From Pseudofrankia asymbiotica (GTDB taxonomy: Bacteria > Actinomycetota > Actinomycetes > Frankiales > Frankiaceae): a stretch of 8,295 nucleotides of DNA. Shown in pieces: positions 1 through 6,770 of this stretch (positions are counted from its first letter, which is position 1; each line of letters opens with the position of its first letter). The notes beneath the pieces are model-generated. The model had not been told where the DNA came from and did not search any database. It was given only the letters and a program-made list of their open reading frames with translations. A program made the translations under genes and the position numbers. The stretch is from positions 219,407 to 227,701 of the forward strand of contig NZ_MOMC01000017.1 of the NCBI RefSeq assembly GCF_001983105.1. Reading direction: 5' to 3'.

Positions 1-1169
1 AGACGGAGGAACTGGACGCCCGTCGCCTGGCCGCCCTCGAACAGGCCTCCGGGATGACCTCGGCGGAGGCGAAGACCGAGCTGCTCGCCGTCGTCGAACA
101 GCAGTCCCGGCTGGAGGCGGCGACCCTCGCCCGCGAGATCGAGACCCGCGCCGAGGAGGAGGCTCAGGACCGGGCGCGGCGCATCGTCACCCTGGCGATC
201 CAGCGGGTCGCCGCGGAGCAGACCGCCGAATCGGTGGTGTCGGTGCTGCACCTGCCGGGCGACGAGATGAAGGGGCGGATCATCGGCCGAGAAGGCCGCA
301 ACATCCGTGCCTTCGAGTCGGTCACCGGCGTCAACGTCCTCATCGACGACACCCCCGAGGCGGTGCTGCTCAGCTGTTTCGACCCGGTGCGCCGGGAGGT
401 CGGCCGGATCACCCTGGCCGCACTGGTCGCCGACGGCCGGATCCACCCGCAGCGCATCGAGGAGGAGTACGAACGCGCCCAGCGCGAGGTCGAGACCCGC
501 TGCGTCCGCGCCGGTGAGGACGCCCTCGTCAACGTCGGCATCGGCGAGATGCACCCGGAGCTGATCGTGCTGCTGGGCCGCCTGCGCTACCGGACCAGCT
601 ATGGCCAGAACGTGCTGGCCCACCTGGTCGAGTCGGCGCACCTGGCCGGCGTGATGGCGGCCGAGCTGCGCCTCCCCGCGGCCATCGCGAAACGCGGCAC
701 CCTGCTGCACGACCTCGGCAAGGCGCTCACCCACGAGGTCGAGGGGTCGCACGCCCTGGTCGGCGCCGAGATCGCGCGCCGCTACGGCGAGCACGAGGAC
801 GTCGTCCATGCCATCGAGGCGCATCACAACGAGGTCGAGCCGCGCTCCGTCGAGGCGGTCCTCACCCAGGCCGCCGACGCGATCTCGGGCGGACGGCCCG
901 GCGCGCGCCGCGACAGCCTCGAGTCCTACGTCCGCCGGCTGGAGCGCATCGAACAGATCGCGAGCGACCGCCCCGGTGTCGAGCGGGTCTTCGCCATGCA
1001 GGCTGGTCGTGAGGTCCGGGTCATGGTGGTCCCCGAGGAGGTCGACGACTCCGCCGCCCATCTGCTCGCTCGCGACGTGGCGCGCCAGATCGAGGACGAA
1101 CTCACCTACCCCGGCCAGATCCGGGTCACGGTCGTCCGCGAGACCCGCGCCATCGGAACCGCCCGCTGA
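1..1169 (+). CDS. rny: Ribonuclease Y, 5'-truncated by window edge
   Basis: RNase Y is an endoribonuclease that starts bulk mRNA decay, usually anchored in the membrane by an N-terminal helix. The first complete codon is at 3 and the frame stays open to the TGA at 1167-1169, giving 388 visible residues; the membrane helix and much of the coiled coil lie off the left edge. In fragment numbering, residues 1-75 are the charged Glu/Arg/Ala-rich end of the coiled coil. A KH domain follows, with its GREG loop at 95-98 ([13 protein letters not shown]). The HD domain has H207, the H236-D237 pair (LLHDLGKA), H274-H275 (AHHNE) and D292 ([13 protein letters not shown]), all the expected metal-site positions. 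The C-terminal part ([28 protein letters not shown]) ends where known RNase Y proteins end. An ATG at 54 is internal to the family alignment and is not the true start. Family assignment is very secure. Confidence 0.96.
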   Translation, partial: TEELDARRLAALEQASGMTSAEAKTELLAVVEQQSRLEAATLAREIETRAEEEAQDRARRIVTLAIQRVAAEQTAESVVSVLHLPGDEMKGRIIGREGRNIRAFESVTGVNVLIDDTPEAVLLSCFDPVRREVGRITLAALVADGRIHPQRIEEEYERAQREVETRCVRAGEDALVNVGIGEMHPELIVLLGRLRYRTSYGQNVLAHLVESAHLAGVMAAELRLPAAIAKRGTLLHDLGKALTHEVEGSHALVGAEIARRYGEHEDVVHAIEAHHNEVEPRSVEAVLTQAADAISGGRPGARRDSLESYVRRLERIEQIASDRPGVERVFAMQAGREVRVMVVPEEVDDSAAHLLARDVARQIEDELTYPGQIRVTVVRETRAIGTAR

Positions 1170-1170
1170 C

Positions 1171-1206
1171 GCGATCGCCGGCAAGGGCGCGATCGCCGGC
1201 GAGGGC
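1171..1206. repeat. Two tandem 18-bp repeats upstream of miaB
   Basis: Two head-to-tail copies of GCGATCGCCGGCRAGGGC (1171-1188 and 1189-1206) differ only at R (A, then G). Each contains the 8-bp palindrome GCGATCGC. A shorter CGATCGCCG echo occurs at about 1225-1233, and the second repeat runs into a 12-bp perfect palindrome, GGCGCCGGCGCC, at 1204-1215. The array lies directly between the rny stop and the putative miaB promoter. It could be a regulator site, or simple slippage in GC-rich spacer DNA. Confidence 0.7.
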
Positions 1207-1234
1207 GCCGGCGCCTCCTCCCCGACGATCGCCG

Positions 1235-1240
1235 TACGCT
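1235..1240 (+). promoter_or_regulatory. Putative -10 element for leaderless miaB
   Basis: TACGCT fits the actinobacterial -10 consensus TANNNT and is followed by exactly six bases before the GTG at 1247. A transcript starting at the usual distance would begin on the start codon, a leaderless mRNA. No Shine-Dalgarno sequence precedes the GTG, which agrees. No good -35 hexamer is visible. The same arrangement, with nearly the same surrounding bases, precedes dapF. Confidence 0.55.
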
Positions 1241-1246
1241 GGGCGG

Positions 1247-2944
1247 GTGAGTGGCCGTAGCTATCAGGTACGCACATTTGGGTGCCAGATGAATGTGCAC
1301 GACTCCGAGCGGATCTCCGGGCTGCTGGAGTCCGCCGGGTATGTCCCGGCGACGGACGGCGAGACGCCCGATCTCGTGGTGTTCAACACGTGCGCCGTCC
1401 GGGAGAACGCCGACAACCGGCTGTACGGCAACCTCGGCCAGCTCTACCCGACGAAGAAGGCCAACCCGGGCATGCAGATCGCCGTCGGTGGCTGCCTGGC
1501 CCAGAAGGACCGCGGGACGATCATCCGCAAGGCGCCCTGGGTCGACGTCGTGTTCGGCACCCACAACCTGCACCGCCTGCCGGTGCTGCTCGAGCGTGCC
1601 CGGCACAACGCCTCCGCCCAGGTCGAGATCGCCGAGGCGCTGGAGGTCTTCCCCAGCTCGCTGCCGGCGCGGCGCGCCAGCCACGCCTCCGCCTGGGTGA
1701 GCATCAGCGTCGGGTGCGACAACACGTGCACCTTCTGCATCGTCCCCAGCCTGCGCGGCACGGAGCGCGACCGCCGTCCCGGTGACGTGCTCGCCGAGGT
1801 CGAGGCCCTCGTCGCCGAGGGCGCCCTCGAGATCACCCTGCTCGGCCAGAACGTCAACTCCTACGGCCGCTCGTTCGGTGACCCGGCCGCGTTCGCCAAG
1901 CTGCTGCGCGCCTGCGGGCGGATCGACGGCCTGAAGCGGGTCAGGTTCACCTCGCCGCACCCGCGTGACTTCACCGACGACGTGATCACCGCGATGGCCG
2001 AGACCGGCAACGTCTGCCCGCAGCTGCACATGCCGCTGCAGTCCGGCTCCGACGCGGTGCTGCGCCGGATGCGCCGTTCCTACCGGCGCGACCGGTACCT
2101 CGGCATCGTCGAGCGCGTGCGCGCCGCCCTGCCGGAGGCCGCGATCACCACCGACATCATCGTCGGCTTCCCCGGGGAGACGGAGGCCGACTTCGCCGAC
2201 ACCCTCGACGTCGTGCGCGCCGCCCGCTTCGCCGGGGCGTTCACCTTCCAGTACTCGCCACGCCCCGGTACGCCGGCGGCCACGATGGAAGACCAGGTCC
2301 CGCCGGCCATCGTCGCCGAGCGTTACGGCCGGCTCGCCACGCTGCAGGACGAGATCTCGCTGGAGGAGAACCGCGCCCAGGTCGGACGGGTCGTCGAGGT
2401 ACTCATCGCCGAGGGGGAGGGCCGCAAGGACGACGCCGCGGGCCGCTGCTCTGGCAGGGCCCGCGACGGCCGCCTGGTCCACCTCGGCCCCGACGCCAAC
2501 GCCCGGGCCCGCTCCGGGACGCGGGGTTCGGCGGCGGGCGACGCGGCCGTGCTCGCCGAGCTGGCGCGGCTGCGCCCCGGCGACATCGCCACCACCGTCG
2601 TGACCTACGGCGCCCCGCACCACCTGGTCGCCGAGGGCGCGCCCCTCACCACACGCCGGACCCGCGCCGCGGACCTGTGGGAGGCCGGCCGGGCGGTGCA
2701 GGCCCGCCCGTCGGTCATCCTCGGAATGCCGACCCTGGGCGCCCCGCCCGCCGCGTCCGCGCCGGCCGCTTCGTCGGCCTCGTCGGCCTTGTCCACCCAT
2801 GACACCCACGGCGGCGACTGTGGATGTTCGGCGGCCGAGTCCCCGGACGTCGTCGGTGGCACCGCCGCTCCGGCGGACAGCGCCGACCAGGCTGGCACGG
2901 CGGCGCCGGTCGCTGGCGCGGCGGCCACGGCTGGTGCACGGTAG
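1247..2944 (+). CDS. miaB: MiaB, tRNA i6A37 methylthiotransferase
   Basis: MiaB is a radical-SAM enzyme with two 4Fe-4S clusters that converts i6A37 in tRNA anticodon loops to ms2i6A37. The N-terminal UPF0004 domain carries cluster cysteines C13 (TFGCQMN), C49 (FNTCAVRE) and C83 (GGCLAQ). The radical-SAM motif is C157-x3-C161-x2-C164 (GCDNTCTFC). [18 protein letters not shown] and [10 protein letters not shown] follow, all typical of the family. A TRAM RNA-binding domain spans about 378-464. The remaining ~100 residues are an extension: first an actinobacterial-type segment ([16 protein letters not shown]), then Ala/Ser-rich low complexity with H521, C525 and C527. At 565 residues it is longer than the roughly 440-500 usual for MiaB. 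The GTG at 1247 was chosen because the conserved N terminus begins almost at once and a -10 element sits just upstream. The usual partner gene miaA appears broken downstream. Confidence 0.96.
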   Translation: MSGRSYQVRTFGCQMNVHDSERISGLLESAGYVPATDGETPDLVVFNTCAVRENADNRLYGNLGQLYPTKKANPGMQIAVGGCLAQKDRGTIIRKAPWVDVVFGTHNLHRLPVLLERARHNASAQVEIAEALEVFPSSLPARRASHASAWVSISVGCDNTCTFCIVPSLRGTERDRRPGDVLAEVEALVAEGALEITLLGQNVNSYGRSFGDPAAFAKLLRACGRIDGLKRVRFTSPHPRDFTDDVITAMAETGNVCPQLHMPLQSGSDAVLRRMRRSYRRDRYLGIVERVRAALPEAAITTDIIVGFPGETEADFADTLDVVRAARFAGAFTFQYSPRPGTPAATMEDQVPPAIVAERYGRLATLQDEISLEENRAQVGRVVEVLIAEGEGRKDDAAGRCSGRARDGRLVHLGPDANARARSGTRGSAAGDAAVLAELARLRPGDIATTVVTYGAPHHLVAEGAPLTTRRTRAADLWEAGRAVQARPSVILGMPTLGAPPAASAPAASSASSALSTHDTHGGDCGCSAAESPDVVGGTAAPADSADQAGTAAPVAGAAATAGAR

Positions 2945-2948
2945 CCAG

Positions 2949-3704
2949 GTGACGCTCGTCGCCGCGGCGGTCTGCCCGCACCCTCCCCTGCTTGTCCCCC
3001 GGGTCGGTGCCGGGGAGCCGGTCGCCGCGCGGGAACCGGCGCTCGCCGCCGTCCGCCGGCTGCGCGCCGCGGACCCCGACGTCGTCCTCGTCGTCGGCGA
3101 CGACCCAGAGGCGCTCGCGACCGGCTCCCGTGCGTATGGGCCGAACGCGGTCGGCGACTTCCACGGCTTCGGCGTCGACTTCCGCGTCCCCCTCGGGCCG
3201 CCGGCCGGGGCCGGCGCCGGGGCCACTCCCGCGTTGCCGCTGTCGCTGGCGGTGGGCGCCTGGCTGCTCGCGGAGACCGGCTGGCGGGTCGAGCGCCGTG
3301 GGATCGGCGTGTCGCCGAAGGCCGAGCCGGCCGAGGCCGCGACGCTTGGCGCCGGACTGGTGGCGCGGGCCGCGGCGGCGGGGGAGCGGGTCGCGCTGCT
3401 GGTCATGGGCGACGGGAGCGCGCGGCGGACGGCGAAGGCCCCCGGTTCGCTCGACGAGCGGGCGGAGCCGTACGACGAGATCGTCGAGCGGGCGCTGGCG
3501 GACGTGGACCTCGAGGTCCTGCTCGGCCTGGAGCCAGGGCTCGCCGCTGACCTGCTGGTCGCCGGCCGGGCGTCCTGGCAGGTGCTCGCCGGCGCCGTGC
3601 GCGCGGCCGGCGCCGCGGGTTGGGCCGCCGACCCGCTCTACGCCGACGCGCCTTACGGCGTCGGCTACTTCGTGTGCGTCTGGGAAAGGGGAGGTGCCGC
3701 GTGA
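2949..3704 (+). CDS. LigB-like (class III extradiol dioxygenase superfamily) protein
   Basis: This 251-residue protein belongs to the family found beside miaB in many actinobacteria (for example next to miaA-dapF-hflX in mycobacteria), annotated as class III extradiol dioxygenase-like. Its actual reaction is unknown. Visible family marks are an N-terminal CPHPPLLVP with H11, a core strand VVLVVGDD at 45-52, FHGFGVDF with H72, a MGDGSARR motif, DERAEPYDE, and the C-terminal PYGVGYFVCVW. H11 resembles the first metal-binding His of LigB proteins. The place where a second His would follow the core strand (SPH) is GDD here, so enzymatic activity is uncertain. I chose the GTG at 2949, four bases after the miaB stop, since it begins at the conserved start. 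A GTG at 2934 would overlap miaB by 11 bases and is a fair alternative; an ATG at 2799 would add an unconserved 50 residues. Probably translated together with miaB and the following hydrolase. Confidence 0.85.
   Translation: MTLVAAAVCPHPPLLVPRVGAGEPVAAREPALAAVRRLRAADPDVVLVVGDDPEALATGSRAYGPNAVGDFHGFGVDFRVPLGPPAGAGAGATPALPLSLAVGAWLLAETGWRVERRGIGVSPKAEPAEAATLGAGLVARAAAAGERVALLVMGDGSARRTAKAPGSLDERAEPYDEIVERALADVDLEVLLGLEPGLAADLLVAGRASWQVLAGAVRAAGAAGWAADPLYADAPYGVGYFVCVWERGGAA
3687..3694 (+). promoter_or_regulatory. Strong Shine-Dalgarno of the alpha/beta hydrolase gene
   Basis: AGGGGAGG lies six bases before the GTG at 3701, inside the end of the preceding gene. It fixes the start at 3701 rather than the in-frame ATG at 3620, and it contrasts with miaB and dapF, which show no such site. 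Confidence 0.8.
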
Positions 3705-4588
3705 CGGCGTCGGCTGACGGGCTGGGCGCGCCGCGGCGCACGACGGTGGCGGGTCTGGCGGCGCTCGTCGCCGGCCAGGACGACGCCCCCGCCGTCCTGA
3801 TGCTGCCGGGCTACACCGGCAGCAAGGAGGACTTCGTCGCCATCCTGCCGCCGCTGGCCGCCGCCGGCCTGCGCGCCGTGGCGGTCGACCTGCGGGGGCA
3901 GTACGAGTCCGCCTACGACGGGGACGGGCCGGACAGCCAGTTCGCCGTCGACGCGCTCGCCGCGGACGTGGCGCTGGCCGCGGCGGAGCTGGGCGGGCGG
4001 GTGCACCTCGTCGGCCACTCGTTCGGCGGGCTGGTGGCCCGGGCGGCGCTGATCGCCCACCCGGCGGCGCTTGGGTCCGTCGTGCTGCTCGGATCGGGGC
4101 CGGCGGCGATCGTCGGGCCGCGGCGGCTGGGGCTGCGCGCCCTGATCGCGCTGCACGCGCAGGCCGGGCTCGCCGCGGTCTGGGAGGGCGCCCGCGCGGT
4201 CGACACCGTCGTTCGGTCGCCGGAGGAGGTCGAGTTCCTGCGCCGGCGCTTCTTCGCCAGCTCCGAGCGAGGGATGCTGGCCATGGGCGCGGCGCTGCTC
4301 GCCGAGCCGGACCGGGTCGCGGACGCGGCCGCCGTCGCCGCGACGCACGCCATCCCGCTGCTGGTCACCCATGGTGTCGGCGACGATGCCTGGCCTCCGG
4401 GGATGCAGGCCGAGATGGCGACGCGTCTCGGCGCCCGCTATGCCGTCATCCCCGATGCGTTGCACTCGCCCGCCGCCCAGAATCCCGCCGGCACGGCCGA
4501 CGTTCTGATCGCCTTTGTCCGTGACGCCATCGCCGGCCCGTCCACGGCGACGTTTCCCACCCCGGAAGCCACCGCCGAGGTCGCCTGA
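3701..4588 (+). CDS. Alpha/beta-fold hydrolase
   Basis: A 295-residue alpha/beta hydrolase of unknown substrate. The catalytic layout is complete: the oxyanion region LPGYTGSKEDF (35-45), the nucleophile elbow G105-H-S107-F-G-G, an acid at D228 or D229 (HGVGDDAWPP), and H255 (PDALHSP). The segment between the elbow and the acid (about 120-215) is a helical cap of ordinary size. There is no signal peptide, so it is probably cytoplasmic. Its GTG overlaps the stop of the LigB-like gene as GTGA with a strong Shine-Dalgarno, so the two are translationally coupled. The last ~16 residues (PSTATFPTPEATAEVA) are low-complexity and lie beside the miaA remnant, so this 3' end may have been altered by the rearrangement there. 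Esterase, lipase and C-C bond hydrolase activities are all possible; the sequence does not decide. Confidence 0.88.
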   Translation: MTASADGLGAPRRTTVAGLAALVAGQDDAPAVLMLPGYTGSKEDFVAILPPLAAAGLRAVAVDLRGQYESAYDGDGPDSQFAVDALAADVALAAAELGGRVHLVGHSFGGLVARAALIAHPAALGSVVLLGSGPAAIVGPRRLGLRALIALHAQAGLAAVWEGARAVDTVVRSPEEVEFLRRRFFASSERGMLAMGAALLAEPDRVADAAAVAATHAIPLLVTHGVGDDAWPPGMQAEMATRLGARYAVIPDALHSPAAQNPAGTADVLIAFVRDAIAGPSTATFPTPEATAEVA

Positions 4589-4739
4589 CGAACAGGCCGA
4601 GGATGCCGGGGTGACGGCGGCGGCCGCGACGCGCCGATGCGCGCGTCGCCAAAGGTCGTGGCTCAGGCATGATCCACGGATATTCTGGCTCGGCCAGCCC
4701 CATGTCGGCACCGTCCGCCGCCTGGTGGGCTCGCGCTGA
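4587..4739 (+). pseudogene. miaA: miaA remnant: C-terminal ~50 codons only
   Basis: Reading in the frame that includes 4611, the DNA encodes TRRCARRQRSWLRHDPRI followed by FWLG, ending at TGA 4737-4739. This matches the C-terminal signature of MiaA, tRNA dimethylallyltransferase (aTRRyaRRQ.sWfRrDpRi.WLd), known from mycobacterial and Streptomyces proteins. Further upstream the frame reads DEQAEDAG, like the DEA-type helix before that signature. The rest of the ~300-residue enzyme is absent: the P-loop (GPTASGKS type) and the DMAPP and tRNA-binding core appear on neither strand. Upstream, the same frame runs only through the shadow of the hydrolase 3' end. Codons such as CAA, AGG, AGG, CAT, GAT, CCA and ATA cluster here, unlike the flanking genes, which fits relaxed selection. 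Position agrees: miaA normally sits between the LigB-like gene and dapF. The exact left junction is uncertain. Confidence 0.75.
4626..4649 (+). terminator. Perfect 9-bp hairpin, possible terminator
   Basis: GCGACGCGC (4626-4634) and GCGCGTCGC (4641-4649) pair perfectly around a six-base loop, CGATGC, 37 bases after the hydrolase stop. There is no U-tract after it, as is common for actinobacterial terminators, so function is uncertain. The hairpin lies within the miaA remnant and may simply reflect its Arg/Ala codons. Confidence 0.35.
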
Positions 4740-4859
4740 TACACCTGGTAGGCCTCCGGGCGGAGCTTCGTCACGTTGCGCGCCCCGCGGCCTGACGTGT
4801 GCCGACCGTTCTCTCGCTGTGTGCGCCAGCGGGAGTGTGGCTGGTCCATCCCGGCCCCC

Positions 4860-4866
4860 GGGAGAG
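4860..4866 (+). promoter_or_regulatory. Ribosome binding site deciding the EAL gene start
   Basis: GGGAGAG is six bases before the GTG at 4873. It supports that start over the ATG at 4669, which lies inside the miaA remnant and would add 68 residues without family resemblance. Confidence 0.65.
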
Positions 4867-4872
4867 TCCTGC

Positions 4873-5742
4873 GTGACCGAGCTCGACCTGGCGCTCATCC
4901 ATGCCCTGTATGCCGCCTTCGATGACGGTACTCTCCGGTTCTCCTTCGAGCCGGAGGTGGATCTACGCACCGGTTCCGTCCCCGGGATGACCGCCCACCT
5001 CCAGTGGGCGCACCCCGACAGGGGTCTGCTCGACGCGGCGGACGTCCGCGCCGTCGCCCGGTTCGCCGGCCTCGCCGACCAGCTTGACCTGTGGGCGCTG
5101 CGGGCTGCCATCACCGAGTGCCGCACCTGGCACCGGATGGCCGCCGGCACCCATGTCCGCCCGCCCCGGCTGTGGCTGCACGTCGGCGCCCGCCAGCTCG
5201 CCCGGCCGACGTTCGCCGCCGAGGTGACCGCGCTCGTCCGCGACCGGGGCGTCCTGCCGCCGGGCGCTCTCGGGCTCGCGTTCACGGAGGAGACTCTCGG
5301 CCGGGCGGCCCCGTCGTCGCCGCGCCTGCTCGACCAGCTACGAGCCCGCGGTGTCGCGGTCTCGGTCCGGGCTTTCGGCAGCTGGATCGGCTCCCCGTCG
5401 ACGCTGGACCTGCTGCCGCTCGACCTGGTCCGCATGGACGACCGTTTCGTGCGGGCCACGCTTCGCGACCTGGAAGGGGAGGCGGTCTTCGCCTCGATGG
5501 TCACCCTCGCGCACCGCCGCGGGGCCGCCGTCCTCGTCGACGGCGTCGACACCGCCCGGTTCGCCGCCCGCGCCACCGATCTCGGCTGTGACCGCGCCGC
5601 CGGCCCGGTCTTCTGCCCGCCCCTGCCCGTCGACGACGCCCGGCTCCTCGCGCTGGGCCGCGGCCGTCCCGGCCACCCCCGCCCTCGCCAGCCCCACGAC
5701 GATCCCCAGCAGGCCCCCTACAACATGCAACCCACCGCCTGA
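4873..5742 (+). CDS. Degenerate EAL-domain protein (likely non-catalytic)
   Basis: A single EAL domain (about residues 8-255 of 289), the fold of c-di-GMP phosphodiesterases, without GGDEF, PAS or membrane parts. Landmarks align but most catalytic residues are changed. The signature Glu-Ala-Leu is T40-A41-H42 (GMTAHLQW). The Asn of the NVS motif is H103 (LHVGARQL). The Glu before TE is A136 (LAFTEE, with E139 kept). The DDFG loop is R166-A167-F-G. The Lys of KID is R187 (VRMD, with D189 kept). The Glu of EGVE is D223 (VDGVDT). The Gln of QGY is A243. Hydrolysis of c-di-GMP therefore looks unlikely; a binding or protein-interaction role is an inference. The tail from about 256 is Pro/His/Gln-rich. 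The gene lies between the miaA remnant and dapF, 46 bases from the latter. Confidence 0.85.
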   Translation: MTELDLALIHALYAAFDDGTLRFSFEPEVDLRTGSVPGMTAHLQWAHPDRGLLDAADVRAVARFAGLADQLDLWALRAAITECRTWHRMAAGTHVRPPRLWLHVGARQLARPTFAAEVTALVRDRGVLPPGALGLAFTEETLGRAAPSSPRLLDQLRARGVAVSVRAFGSWIGSPSTLDLLPLDLVRMDDRFVRATLRDLEGEAVFASMVTLAHRRGAAVLVDGVDTARFAARATDLGCDRAAGPVFCPPLPVDDARLLALGRGRPGHPRPRQPHDDPQQAPYNMQPTA

Positions 5743-5776
5743 CGGCGCCAGCCCGCCAGCTCTCGGCCAGCCGCCG

Positions 5777-5782
5777 TACGAT
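5777..5782 (+). promoter_or_regulatory. Putative -10 element for leaderless dapF
   Basis: TACGAT matches TANNNT and stands six bases before the GTG at 5789, the same spacing as before miaB. The flanking bases also agree: GCCGTACG before and CGGGTG at the start codon. No Shine-Dalgarno precedes the GTG. This suggests dapF has its own promoter in addition to any read-through from the EAL gene. Confidence 0.55.
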
Positions 5783-5788
5783 TCCCGG

Positions 5789-6679
5789 GTGCGGTTCGTC
5801 AAGGGGCATGGGACGGGCAACGACTTCGTGATCGTGCCGGACCCGGACGGTGACCTCGACCTGACGCCGGAGCTGGTGCGCGCACTGTGTGACCGGCGGA
5901 CCGGTGTCGGGGCCGACGGGGTGTTGCGGATGGTGCTGGCCGCCGCCGAGCCGCGGGCCGCCGAGCCGCTGGCCCGGCCCGGCGCGGCCCGGTGGTTCAT
6001 GGACTACCGCAACGCGGACGGGTCGCTGGCGGAGATGTGCGGCAACGGCCTGAGGGTCTTTGGCCGCTACCTCGTCGACGCCGGCTATGAGCGGCCCGGC
6101 CTGATTCCCGTCCTGACCCGGGCGGGGGTGCGCGGCGCGGACGTGCCCGCTGAGGGCGAGGTGACGGTCGAGATGGGGCCTCCGTCGGTCGGCTCTCCCG
6201 ACGCGGTGGCCGTGACGGTCGCCGGCCGGGCCTTCCGGGCCACCCAGGTGTCGATGGGCAACCCGCATGCCGTCTGTTTCGCCGACGGCCTGAGCCCGGC
6301 CGACCTTGCCGCCCTCGACCTGACCAGGCCGCCGGACGTGCCCTCGGATGTCTTCCCCGACGGCGTGAACGTCGAGATCGTCATCGGCGCCCCGGACGCC
6401 GTGGCGATGCGGGTGTACGAGCGTGGCGTCGGCGAGACGCTGTCGTGCGGGACCGGGGCCTGCGCCGTCGCGGTGGCCAGCGCCACCCGGGCGGGCCGGG
6501 GGCCCGGGGTGGCGGTGCCGGTGGCGGTGCCGGGCGGGCTGCTGACGGTGCTGTGGGATGACGACCAGGTCCGGCTGCGCGGCCCGGCCGTGCTGGTAAG
6601 CGACGGCCTGCTGCGCCCCGACTGGCTGGCGGCCGCGCGGCGCGGCAGTGAGCCGGCCCTGGCCGCGGGCTCCTTCTAG
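5789..6679 (+). CDS. dapF: Diaminopimelate epimerase
   Basis: DapF is a cofactor-independent, two-cysteine racemase that converts LL-diaminopimelate to the meso form for lysine and peptidoglycan synthesis in the cytoplasm. The 296-residue product begins with the family start RFVKGHGTGNDFV. It carries both catalytic cysteines: C84 in AEMCGNGLR and C220 in LSCGTGACA. Other landmarks are GVGADGVLR, MDYRNADGS, VSMGNPHAV, PDGVNVE and the Glu/Arg of YERGVGET. Length is normal for actinobacteria. The GTG at 5789 is required by the conserved N terminus; the frame is open further upstream, but that part is only the shadow of the EAL gene. dapF normally follows miaA directly in this neighbourhood; here the EAL gene precedes it. 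A hairpin terminator follows the stop. Confidence 0.97.
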   Translation: MRFVKGHGTGNDFVIVPDPDGDLDLTPELVRALCDRRTGVGADGVLRMVLAAAEPRAAEPLARPGAARWFMDYRNADGSLAEMCGNGLRVFGRYLVDAGYERPGLIPVLTRAGVRGADVPAEGEVTVEMGPPSVGSPDAVAVTVAGRAFRATQVSMGNPHAVCFADGLSPADLAALDLTRPPDVPSDVFPDGVNVEIVIGAPDAVAMRVYERGVGETLSCGTGACAVAVASATRAGRGPGVAVPVAVPGGLLTVLWDDDQVRLRGPAVLVSDGLLRPDWLAAARRGSEPALAAGSF

Positions 6680-6695
6680 GCCGTCAGGCGCGGAC

Positions 6696-6718
6696 CCACC
6701 GGCCCTTCCGGGCCGTGG
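6696..6718 (+). terminator. Hairpin terminator after dapF
   Basis: CGGCCC (6700-6705) pairs with GGGCCG (6710-6715) around a TTCC loop. Three more pairs extend the stem to 6696 and 6718 past one bulged C. It starts 16 bases after the dapF stop and is followed by a short pyrimidine run (TCTTCC). A second imperfect stem with a GAGA loop lies at 6733-6753. Position and strength suggest the end of the dapF transcript. Confidence 0.55.
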
Positions 6719-6764
6719 TCTTCCGCCGAAATCCCGTCGCGAGAGCGGGCGGGACGTGGCACGC

Positions 6765-6770
6765 TACCCT
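6765..6770 (+). promoter_or_regulatory. Candidate -10 element for hflX
   Basis: TACCCT fits TANNNT and is preceded by GTGGCACGC. It lies past the dapF terminator and would give hflX a leader of about 270 bases. No convincing -35 hexamer is present at 16-19 bases upstream. Confidence 0.4.

Noticed and set aside
1171..1206. CRISPR-like array
   Set aside because: Only two directly adjoining 18-bp units with no spacers.
1204..1215. GGCGCCGGCGCC palindrome as an rny terminator
   Set aside because: A hairpin could form only four pairs with a four-base loop and no U-tract follows; it is better recorded as part of the repeat region.
1106..3406. A 766-codon open frame on the minus strand across miaB
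   Set aside because: Composition is Arg/Gly/Ala-rich with no domain resemblance; it is the usual antisense shadow of GC-rich coding DNA over a certain miaB.
4681..4686. TATTCT as a promoter for the EAL gene
   Set aside because: It fits TANNNT, but lies in the miaA remnant where the same bases encode part of the RIFWL motif. No -35 is visible, and the resulting leader would be about 180 bases. Not enough to call.
3665..4849. A 394-codon minus-strand frame opposite the hydrolase
   Set aside because: Repetitive Arg/Gly/Gln composition with no family match; the + strand hydrolase has a full catalytic triad.
4669..4872. Upstream extension of the EAL protein to the ATG at 4669
   Set aside because: The added 68 residues have no domain character, the ATG lies in the miaA remnant, and a good ribosome site precedes the GTG at 4873.
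5351..5788. N-terminal extension of dapF back to 5351
   Set aside because: This is the shadow of the EAL gene in another frame; conserved DapF sequence begins at the GTG at 5789.
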